A stretch of 64,000 nt of DNA from Halobacterium wangiae. Lineage in GTDB: Archaea > Halobacteriota > Halobacteria > Halobacteriales > Halobacteriaceae. Within the stretch, counting starts at the first letter, position 1, and every line of letters starts with the position of its first letter. The translations under genes were made by a program, and so were the position numbers. The stretch lies in assembly GCF_021249345.1 (NCBI RefSeq), contig NZ_CP089588.1, forward strand, positions 930,001-994,000, written 5' to 3'. This document shows, piece after piece, positions 41,815-48,670 of the stretch. The notes under the pieces are model-generated. The model was not told the DNA's origin. It saw nothing but the letters and a program-made list of their open reading frames with translations, and searched no databases.

Positions 41815-43121
41815 CAGTGTTCGTGCGCGTGGTCGTGGCCCTCCGCGGTGGTGCCGTCCTCGAGGGCGTCCTCGAGCGTGTCCAGGTTGCGGAGGTGGTC
41901 GCGGTCCTCGAAGTCCTCGACGGCGACCATGAGGTCCTCCTGGGTGAGCGTGCGGCGGTCCTCGACGAGCGCGTCCAGCACCGCCTCCCGGAGCACCAGT
42001 CGGAGGTCGCTACCCGTGAGGCCCTCGGTCTGTGCGGCGACGGCGGCCGGGTCGAACTCCGCGATGTCGAGTTCCCGGGTGACGAGCGCGAGGATGTCCG
42101 CGCGCATCGCCTCGTCGGGCCGCGGGAAGGAGAGAATCTCGTCGAAGCGCCGCCACGCCGCGGCGTCGAGTTCGTCCGGGTGGTTGGTCGCGCCGATGAG
42201 CAACACGTCGTCGTTGACGAGGCTCACCTCGTCGATGCTCTTCAGCAGCGTGTTGACGGCGCGCTTGATGGCGTTGTGCTCGTCGCCGGTCCGCGTGGTG
42301 GCGACGAAGTCGAACTCGTCCATGAACAGGATACACGGTGAGAGCCGTTTCGCCACCTCGAAGACCTTCTCGACGTTCTTCGCCGTCTCGCCGAGGTACT
42401 GGCTCGTGATCATCGACAGCTTGACCTCCACGAACGGCAGGTCGAGCTGGTGGGCGAGCCCCCGGGCGGTCGAGGTCTTCCCCGTTCCGGGCGGGCCGAC
42501 GAAGAGGAGCTTCCCGATCTCGCTGAGCCCGATGGTGGCGAGGTAGTCGCGGTGTTCGATGGCCTTCGCGACCTTCGACATCTCCTCCTCCTGTTCCTCG
42601 GTGAGCACGATGTCGTCGAGGGTGACGTCGATCTCCGCGGGCGAACGCACCTCCACGAGGTCGAGCATCTCCTCGTCCTCCTCGTCGAAGTACTCCGCGA
42701 GCAGGCCGTCGATCCACTTCCGGTCGGCCTGCACGGAGCGGTTGTCCGCGCGAGCGGCCTCGTAGTCGACGCCGAAGTCCTCGCCCATCACGAACGCCAG
42801 CGTCGGGTTGTCGTGGATGCGCTCGGCGTCGGCGCGCTCCGCGAACCAGTCGATGGCCATGTCGTCGTCGACGAGTTGCATGCTGCCCGCGAACGTGTCG
42901 CGGTCGGTGAACATCAGCCCGGACACCGCGTCCCAGGGGTCCTCGACGCCGGCAGCCTCGCTGACTGCCTCCTCGGTCGCCTGTGGCGGCCGCGGAACGC
43001 CGTCGTTCTCCCAGAGTGCGCTGCGGTGTGCGGGTGGTAAGTCGTTCTCGTCGAGTTCCCGGTGCTGGTCGTAGACGCGGGCCGTGAGCAGGAATTCGAC
43101 GACGTCGAGCGCCTCAGTCAC
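41814..43121 (-). CDS. AAA-family ATPase coupled to an MBL hydrolase
   Basis: A 435-residue protein with a 170-residue N-terminal domain of unknown fold, then one AAA module: Walker A GPPGTGKT at 209-216, Walker B ILFMDEFD near 260-267, sensor GATN and a C-terminal helical lid. The N-terminal domain is not that of PAN or Cdc48. It ends with a histidine-rich tail EGHDHAHEH that could bind metal. The start is taken as GTG 43121, because CTTAAG at 43148-43153 lies 29 nt before it and only 11 nt before the alternative at 43139. It overlaps the MBL gene. Substrate unknown. Confidence 0.82.
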   Translation of the reverse strand: MTEALDVVEFLLTARVYDQHRELDENDLPPAHRSALWENDGVPRPPQATEEAVSEAAGVEDPWDAVSGLMFTDRDTFAGSMQLVDDDMAIDWFAERADAERIHDNPTLAFVMGEDFGVDYEAARADNRSVQADRKWIDGLLAEYFDEEDEEMLDLVEVRSPAEIDVTLDDIVLTEEQEEEMSKVAKAIEHRDYLATIGLSEIGKLLFVGPPGTGKTSTARGLAHQLDLPFVEVKLSMITSQYLGETAKNVEKVFEVAKRLSPCILFMDEFDFVATTRTGDEHNAIKRAVNTLLKSIDEVSLVNDDVLLIGATNHPDELDAAAWRRFDEILSFPRPDEAMRADILALVTRELDIAEFDPAAVAAQTEGLTGSDLRLVLREAVLDALVEDRRTLTQEDLMVAVEDFEDRDHLRNLDTLEDALEDGTTAEGHDHAHEH

Positions 43122-43147
43122 TATCCGGGAACTATCCACCCGGGCGG

Positions 43148-43153
43148 CTTAAG
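43148..43153 (-). promoter_or_regulatory. TATA-like box deciding the AAA ATPase start
   Basis: CTTAAG is centred about 29 nt before the GTG at 43121 and only 11 nt before the frame's first possible start at 43139. Confidence 0.5.
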
Positions 43154-43255
43154 AGCGTCGCAGTTGCTCCGCCGTCGGTCCCGGTCAGTCGGCCCCAACT
43201 GCGACCGACACCGCTGCTCCGGTCAGGCGGCCGCCAACGCGGCCAACACCGCTGC

Positions 43256-44962
43256 TCAGCTGGTCGCGTTCGCGCGGACGTAGAACACGACCGGGCGGCC
43301 GTGCTGGTAGCCCTGGTGGACGGTCCGCGTGTAGCCGCGGGCCTCGAGGTCGACCTCGAGGTTCTCCTCGTCGGATTCGAGCGTGACGACGACCGGCGGG
43401 TCGTGTTCGACGATCTCCTCGGTCTGCATCGTGCTGGAGACGTTCGCGTCGTAGACGCCGAAGTACCACGGGAGCGGCAGGCGACTGAACCACCCCTGGT
43501 AGCCGCCGCCCGTGTCCGTGTCGTTGTCGTAGTTGTCGATGCGGAGCGTCTTCTCCACCCCGAGTTCGTTCGACGAGTAGAACTCCTCGCCGTAGAACAT
43601 GACGTCCACGCCGTCGTTGGTCGCGGACACCTCGCGGATCTCCGCGAGCGTCGGTTGCATCTGCCCCGAGGGCTGGGCGTACTGGACGAGCGGGTTGCCC
43701 GGCCCCTGCGCGTTCGCGTAGGAGGTCTGCGCCGCGACGGCCCCGGTGCCGGCGGCCGCGACGAGCAACACGACGGCGGCGGCACGAGCCTGGGCGGTGT
43801 TGCCGGCGGCGAGGGCGCTGCGGCCGTTGTCGAAGACGAGCGCGGCGCCGACGCCCGCGGGGACCGCCAGCGGGACGAGCGCGTTGACCATCGTCCACCC
43901 CGCCGAGATGTCCGAGACGGCGGGGTAGCCGAAGACCGAGAACAGCCCCCAGTAGAAGCAGAACGCGACGACGGCCCGGGGTCGCTCCGCGGCGTAGCGG
44001 TCGTAGAGGAAGCCCAGCAGGGCGAACGACACGAGCGCGAGGCCGCCGACCCCCAGCACGGTGAGGTCGTGTTTGAGGAACTCGATGTAGGAGTGTGTCT
44101 GCATGTCCGTCGACCCCCAGAGACCGGCGAACTCGTCGTAGGTGCCGAGCGTGGCCGCGCGCAGCACGTCGGGGGCCAGCCCGGGGTTCGTGAACAGCCG
44201 GTAGAAGTCGGGCTTCGGCGCGTAGAACGAGACAACGACGACGGCGAACTGGACGACGGCAAGCAGGAGGTGGAGTTTGTACCGCCACGCCGAGCGGAGC
44301 GCGCCGCGGACGTACGCTCTGGCCGTCTCGTACCGCGACGCCTCGTCGCTGGCGCCCGCGAGCACGAGTCGGCCGTCGAAGACGAGGACGAGCGCGCCGA
44401 GCCAGCAGACGGGGTAGAGCAGGCTGTTCTCCTTGGTCGTGAACGCGAGCGCGAACGGGAGGACGCCGGCGTAGAGGTAGCGCGCTCGCCCCGTGGAGAG
44501 CGCGCGGACGAACAGCCCGAGCGCGACGAGCATGAACGCCGCGAGCAGCAGGTCGTTGCGCATGAACCGCGAGTAGTACAGCAGGACGGGGTTGCCCGCG
44601 AGGAAGACGCCGACGGCGACTATCTCCGTTCCGCGCAGGTGGTCGCGGTAGAGCCACGCGGCCAGCGGCAGCAGGCCGCCGACGAGCGCGACGACGAGGC
44701 GCATCGCGAAGTCCGAGGGCCCGAGCAGGTCGAAGACGACGCCGTTGACGTGCGGGAGGAACGGCCCGTGGATGATGGCGCGGTACTCCCAGCCGCCGAC
44801 GTCCATGTAGTGGAGGATCCAGTCGGCGACCCGCGACTCGTCCTGGTGGGCGACCCGCCAGCCGAGCGCCCAGAGGCGTGCGACCAGCGCGAGCGCGACG
44901 ACTCCGAGGAGGGCTGCGACGACTCGGAGGTGTCCGTCCGAGTCGCCACGCGGCCGTGACAT
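43256..44962 (-). CDS. TIGR03663-type membrane glycosyltransferase
   Basis: A 568-residue polytopic membrane protein with about 11-12 helices, fitting the haloarchaeal family TIGR03663, related to PMT/ArnT-type GT-C transferases. The first loop has the acidic HQDESRVADW, expected of GT-C enzymes that use polyprenyl-phosphate sugars. The C-terminal 130 residues form an exposed domain with GYQGWFSRLPLPWYFGVY. A role in surface glycan or lipid-sugar transfer is inferred. A minus-strand TTTA box at 44988-44991 is 27 nt before the ATG. Sugar and acceptor unknown. Confidence 0.85.
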   Translation of the reverse strand: MSRPRGDSDGHLRVVAALLGVVALALVARLWALGWRVAHQDESRVADWILHYMDVGGWEYRAIIHGPFLPHVNGVVFDLLGPSDFAMRLVVALVGGLLPLAAWLYRDHLRGTEIVAVGVFLAGNPVLLYYSRFMRNDLLLAAFMLVALGLFVRALSTGRARYLYAGVLPFALAFTTKENSLLYPVCWLGALVLVFDGRLVLAGASDEASRYETARAYVRGALRSAWRYKLHLLLAVVQFAVVVVSFYAPKPDFYRLFTNPGLAPDVLRAATLGTYDEFAGLWGSTDMQTHSYIEFLKHDLTVLGVGGLALVSFALLGFLYDRYAAERPRAVVAFCFYWGLFSVFGYPAVSDISAGWTMVNALVPLAVPAGVGAALVFDNGRSALAAGNTAQARAAAVVLLVAAAGTGAVAAQTSYANAQGPGNPLVQYAQPSGQMQPTLAEIREVSATNDGVDVMFYGEEFYSSNELGVEKTLRIDNYDNDTDTGGGYQGWFSRLPLPWYFGVYDANVSSTMQTEEIVEHDPPVVVTLESDEENLEVDLEARGYTRTVHQGYQHGRPVVFYVRANATS

Positions 44963-45005
44963 ACCGTTGTTGTCCGGGCGACGGGGGTAAACGCTTTCCG
45001 GGTTG

Positions 45006-45060
45006 CGAGGACGACCGAAGGGAGTCCTCGAGGTGGCGAGCGGCGACCAGCGGGAGCCGC
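45006..45060. repeat. Tandem hairpins with the GACC..GGGA loop
   Basis: Two neighbouring hairpins have unrelated stems but the same 11-nt loop frame: CGAGGAC/GTCCTCG (45006-45012, 45024-45030) enclosing GACCGAAGGGA, and GCGGC/GCCGC (45040-45044, 45056-45060) enclosing GACCAGCGGGA. The loop motif also occurs in the elements at 24950-25197 and 61863-61975. Confidence 0.55.
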
Positions 45061-45132
45061 GAGCTGCGAAGACTAGCCAAGCGGGCCCACGGTGACGCGA
45101 CAGACCTCACTGCTTGCGAGCGACCAAAGACA

Positions 45133-45138
45133 CTTACT
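45133..45138 (+). promoter_or_regulatory. TATA-like box for the lipoprotein at 45162
   Basis: CTTACT centred about 27 nt before the GTG at 45162, supporting this start over the longer frame from 45114. Confidence 0.45.
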
Positions 45139-45161
45139 GCGTTCTATCGGAACTCAGAGAC

Positions 45162-46004
45162 GTGAACGCACGCCGCCCGACTACCGCCCTCCTCGTCGCG
45201 AGTGCCGGTTGTTCCGGTCTCGTGGGCACCGACGGCCAACCCTCCGAGACGACCACGGCACCGACGACAGACACGACCACTGAAACGCCTGCCTCGACCT
45301 CCGAACAGTTGGCGCCGGGTCTCACGAGCGAGGGTGTCACCGACGCGCTCACGCTCGCGGACGCGCACCTTTCCCAGTTGGAGAACGCGAGTTTCGGGAA
45401 GGTCTCTCGCGTCAAGCACCCGAACGCGGACGACGCGTCGTTCCGGTACGTCTGGATGACGGCCGCGAACGAATCCAACTGGCGGATGAAAGTGGACGCC
45501 GCGGGGATGCCGCTCGCGTACGGACGGAGTAACGGGGTGTTCTGGCAGTACGCCGACGGGGAGAAGGTGCTGTGGCGGCTTCTCACCTCCGGGAACGGGA
45601 CGCAGGGCAACGTGACGTACGGTGTCAGAAACGTCGATGTGCAAGGGAGGGGCGAGCCGATACCGCCCGAGCAGGTCTTCCCATCGGGGACTTACGAGCG
45701 TAGCCTGGTCTACTCGTTGTTCGGAAACGCAGACGTGACAGTCGAGAACGCCAGCGGGTCGACGACCACCGTAAGTGGGACAGTCGACGAGATGACCATC
45801 GGCCAGCAGCCGGTGACGGAAGTCGAATTCACTGCGACGGTGCAAGCGGACGGGTTGGTCGAATCCGTGGACATGACGTACGAGCAGGATGGCTGGCTGG
45901 TTGAGCGAATGTTCGAGTTCGAGACGACTAACCAGTCGTCGGTGAGCAAGCCAGTGTGGTACGACACTGCGCTGAATCGGACCGGCGCCGAGCCAGCATC
46001 GTAA
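45162..46004 (+). CDS. Haloarchaeal lipoprotein (DUF7537-like)
   Basis: A 280-residue exported lipoprotein from a GTG start. The signal is unusually short: two arginines, about ten hydrophobic residues (TTALLVASAG) and the lipid-attachment Cys17, followed by a Thr/Ser-rich spacer (about 25-45) that may be glycosylated. The mature domain (about 55-280) alternates strands such as FRYVWMTAAN and VEFTATVQADGLVESVDMTY and resembles haloarchaeal surface lipoproteins of the DUF7537 type (by recollection). Function unknown. Its base composition is a little less GC-rich than its neighbours. It is preceded by tandem intergenic hairpins. Confidence 0.7.
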   Translation: MNARRPTTALLVASAGCSGLVGTDGQPSETTTAPTTDTTTETPASTSEQLAPGLTSEGVTDALTLADAHLSQLENASFGKVSRVKHPNADDASFRYVWMTAANESNWRMKVDAAGMPLAYGRSNGVFWQYADGEKVLWRLLTSGNGTQGNVTYGVRNVDVQGRGEPIPPEQVFPSGTYERSLVYSLFGNADVTVENASGSTTTVSGTVDEMTIGQQPVTEVEFTATVQADGLVESVDMTYEQDGWLVERMFEFETTNQSSVSKPVWYDTALNRTGAEPAS

Positions 46005-46061
46005 GCTCTCGTCGAATCGGCCGCGATAAACAGCGAGCGACAGGCGTTCGGTTGTGAGAGG

Positions 46062-46066
46062 TTTAT
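46062..46066 (+). promoter_or_regulatory. TATA-like box for the thiolase gene
   Basis: TTTAT centred 28 nt before the ATG at 46092. It overlaps an upstream in-frame ATG at 46065, ruling that start out. Confidence 0.6.
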
Positions 46067-46091
46067 GGTTCGCCGTCCGCCACGTGCTAGT

Positions 46092-47234
46092 ATGGCAAGC
46101 GAGCACACCCCGGTCGTCGCGGCGGCCTACCGGACCCCCCAGGGGAAGGACGGCGGCGTCTTCGCCGACACCCGCAGCGAGGACCTCTCGGTCCCGCTCA
46201 TCGACCACATCCTCGCAGAGAACGGGCTGACGAGCGACCACATCGACGACCTCCAGTGGGGGGTCGCCCAGCAGCGCACCGAGCAGGACAACAACGTCGC
46301 GCGGGTCATCGCGCTCCTCTCGGACCTCGGCGAGGACGTACCCGCGGCCTCCATCAACCGCTGGTGTGCGTCCTCGATGGAGGCCATCATGCGCGCCGCG
46401 GACGCCATCTCGGCGGGCCAGCGCGACGCCATCATCGCGGGCGGCGTCGAGAACATGAGCCGCGTCCCGATGGACGGCAACTCCTACGAGCACCTCCACC
46501 CGGGGCTCGCGGAACTGTACAACGTCCCCCAGCTCCAGATGGGAATGACCGCCGAAGAGGTCGCCGAGCGCTACGAGATCACCCGCGAGACCCAGGACGA
46601 GTACGCCCTCCAGTCCCAGCAGCGCGCCGCCGACGCCACGGACTCCGGGCGCTTCGACAGCCAGATCGTCCCCATCGAGACGGACAGCGGCCTCGTCGAG
46701 GAGGACGAGGGCATCCGCCGCGACACGTCGATGGAGGCGCTGAGCCAGCTCCCGACGGTGTTCAAGGGCGACGGGACGGTGACGCCCGGCAACGCCAGCC
46801 AGATCTCCGACGGCGCGGCCGCGACGCTGATCACCAGCGAGGCGTTCGCCGAGGACCACAGCCTCGACGTGCTCGCGTACGTCGGCGACCACAACGTCAC
46901 GGGCGTCGACCCGGAGGTCATGGGTATCGGTCCCGTCCCGGCGACGAGGGAGCTGCTCGACCGCACGGGCGAGGACATCGACGAGTTCGACGTCGTCGAG
47001 CTCAACGAGGCGTTCGCCTCCCAGGCCGTCTACTCCCGCGACGAACTCGGCGTCGACCCCGAGAAGTTCAACGTCAACGGCGGCGCCATCGCGCTCGGCC
47101 ACCCGCTGGGCGCCAGCGGTGCTCGCCTCCCCGTCACGCTCATCCACGAACTCATCGAGCGCGACGCGGACAAGGGCCTCGCGACGCTCTGCGTCGGCTT
47201 CGGTCAGGGCGCGGCCATCACGTTCGAGCGGTAA
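46092..47234 (+). CDS. Acetyl-CoA C-acyltransferase (thiolase)
   Basis: A 380-residue thiolase. The acyl-accepting cysteine is Cys92 (NRWCASSM), the activating histidine lies in GGAIALGHPLGASG, and the second cysteine in LATLCVGFGQG. It catalyses cleavage of 3-ketoacyl-CoA in beta-oxidation or the reverse condensation of two acetyl-CoA. Chain length is normal. The start is fixed by the promoter box TTTAT. No other fatty-acid gene is adjacent; an acyl-CoA ligase lies about 6 kb away on the opposite strand. Confidence 0.92.
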   Translation: MASEHTPVVAAAYRTPQGKDGGVFADTRSEDLSVPLIDHILAENGLTSDHIDDLQWGVAQQRTEQDNNVARVIALLSDLGEDVPAASINRWCASSMEAIMRAADAISAGQRDAIIAGGVENMSRVPMDGNSYEHLHPGLAELYNVPQLQMGMTAEEVAERYEITRETQDEYALQSQQRAADATDSGRFDSQIVPIETDSGLVEEDEGIRRDTSMEALSQLPTVFKGDGTVTPGNASQISDGAAATLITSEAFAEDHSLDVLAYVGDHNVTGVDPEVMGIGPVPATRELLDRTGEDIDEFDVVELNEAFASQAVYSRDELGVDPEKFNVNGGAIALGHPLGASGARLPVTLIHELIERDADKGLATLCVGFGQGAAITFER

Positions 47235-47346
47235 CCCGCACCAGCAGTTTTCGGCGGAGATTCTCCGGGCAGGTTGGCACGTTGTGACGTGCCGGGGACG
47301 GTCCGAGCCACGAAACTGATACCGCTCGCTCACGTTCGTCTACGGG
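47235..47346. terminator. Spacer with T-run and two palindromes after the thiolase gene
   Basis: TTTT (47248-47251) is followed by the palindrome CGGAGA-T-TCTCCG (47255-47267) and the hairpin GGCACG-TTGTGA-CGTGCC (47276-47293). They lie between the thiolase stop and the glycosyltransferase start and are probably a terminator and/or regulator site. Confidence 0.4.
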
Positions 47347-48114
47347 ATGCCCTCCCTCGGAATCGTCGTCCCCGCCTTCGAGCCGAACGTCGAGGTGCTC
47401 GTCGAGTACCTCGCAGCGCTCCGCGAGACCCTGCACCCGGAGCGACTGCACGTCGAACTCGACGAGGGGCGGCGGGAGACTGTCGGCCGACTGCAGGCTG
47501 CCGGCGCGACGGTCAACAACGCGAGACGGCGGCGGGGCAAGGGCGCGGCCATCACGGCCGGCTTCGAGGCCCTGGAGACGGACGTGCTCGCGTTCGCCGA
47601 CGCCGACGGCAGCACGGGCGCCGAGTCGCTGTCGGACGTGGTGGCGGCCGTCGTGGACGGCGGCGCGGACCTGGCGGTCGGCTCTCGCCGGCACCCGGAC
47701 GCGGAGGTGACGAGCCACCAGACGCTCGCCCGGCGGTTCCTCGGCGACGGGTTCGCGTGGCTCGCCGGCAACCTGCTGGCTGTCGACCTCTACGACTACC
47801 AGTGCGGCGCGAAGGCGCTCACTGCGACGGCGTGGGAGTGCGTCCGCGACCACCTCCACGAACCGGGGTTCGCGTGGGACGTCGAACTGGTGGCGATGGC
47901 GGGCGCGCTGGGGCTGCGCGTCGAGGAGGTGCCGCTGATCTGGGAGGACAAACCCGGCTCCACCGTCTCGGTGGTCCGGACGCCGGTCGAGTTGCTCGAG
48001 ACGCTGCTGGCGGCCCGCCACCGCGCGAAACGGCTCGAGGACAGCCGGCTCCACGAGGCCATCGCCGCCCAGCGCGGGGAGTCAGCGGCGCTCGTCGAAC
48101 GGAACCATGAGTAG
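47347..48114 (+). CDS. Family 2 glycosyltransferase
   Basis: A 255-residue GT-A enzyme resembling dolichol-phosphate mannose synthases and AglJ-like proteins. The nucleotide-binding start SLGIVVPAF, RRGKGAAITAGF and the metal motif ADADGST (about 82-88) are visible; the acceptor-side motif reads DYQCGAKALT. No C-terminal membrane helices are fused, and the next gene (8-bp overlap) is a GtrA-type membrane protein that may supply the membrane part. The pair probably makes and flips a lipid-linked sugar for surface glycosylation. Confidence 0.87.
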   Translation: MPSLGIVVPAFEPNVEVLVEYLAALRETLHPERLHVELDEGRRETVGRLQAAGATVNNARRRRGKGAAITAGFEALETDVLAFADADGSTGAESLSDVVAAVVDGGADLAVGSRRHPDAEVTSHQTLARRFLGDGFAWLAGNLLAVDLYDYQCGAKALTATAWECVRDHLHEPGFAWDVELVAMAGALGLRVEEVPLIWEDKPGSTVSVVRTPVELLETLLAARHRAKRLEDSRLHEAIAAQRGESAALVERNHE

Positions 48115-48595
48115 CGGCGACCGCCTGCGGGGCGTCGTCCCCGAGCGCTTCGACTCGCTGGTGTCGGGCGCCCGATTCGGCCAGTTCGTCTCGGTCGGCG
48201 TCGTCGGCGCGATCAGCGACAACGCCGTGTTAGCGGCGCTCCGGCTCGGCTTCGGCGTGCCGGAGATGTGGGCGAAGGCCGCCGGCGTCGAGACGGCTAT
48301 CCTCGTGATGTTCCTCGTCAACGAGCACTGGACGTTCGCGGACGAGGGGGCGACCGGGAGCGGCGCGTTCGCGCGCCGTCTCGGGACGTCCCACCTCGTG
48401 CGCTCGGGGGGCGTCGCCGTCCAGCTGGCGGTGTACTGGCTGCTCACGCAGTGGCTCGCCGTGACGCTCGTCGTCGCCGGCACCGACCTCTGGTTCCTCG
48501 CGGCGAGCCCGCTGGCCATCGCGGCCGCGATGCTCGTCAACTACGTCTTCGAGAGCGTCTTCACCTGGCAGGTCCACCGGGACGAGCCCGCGTAG
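48107..48595 (+). CDS. GtrA family membrane protein
   Basis: A 162-residue protein with four predicted membrane helices (about 25-45, 55-75, 100-120, 130-150) and the GtrA signatures FGQFVSVGVVGAISDNAVL and FLVNEHWTFADE. GtrA proteins are implicated in translocating polyprenyl-phosphate-linked sugars. It overlaps the glycosyltransferase gene by 8 bp, which supports a joint function. Confidence 0.88.
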   Translation: MSSGDRLRGVVPERFDSLVSGARFGQFVSVGVVGAISDNAVLAALRLGFGVPEMWAKAAGVETAILVMFLVNEHWTFADEGATGSGAFARRLGTSHLVRSGGVAVQLAVYWLLTQWLAVTLVVAGTDLWFLAASPLAIAAAMLVNYVFESVFTWQVHRDEPA

Positions 48596-48670
48596 GCCGG
48601 TCGGCCACGACCAGTCAGCCCGCGTAGCGGTCCACGGTGGTCTTTTCTGCGAGCCGCCAGTACCACACCC

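Noticed and set aside
40010-43121. DUF5787, MBL and AAA genes as one defence island
   Set aside because: The DUF5787 gene is convergent with the other two and there are no recombinase, methylase or composition changes nearby; the surroundings are core genes.
43301-44959. A 552-codon plus-strand frame opposite the TIGR03663 gene
   Set aside because: Its protein is a repetitive Arg/Asp/Glu/Val sequence without motifs, while the minus-strand frame encodes a clear membrane protein with a matching promoter.
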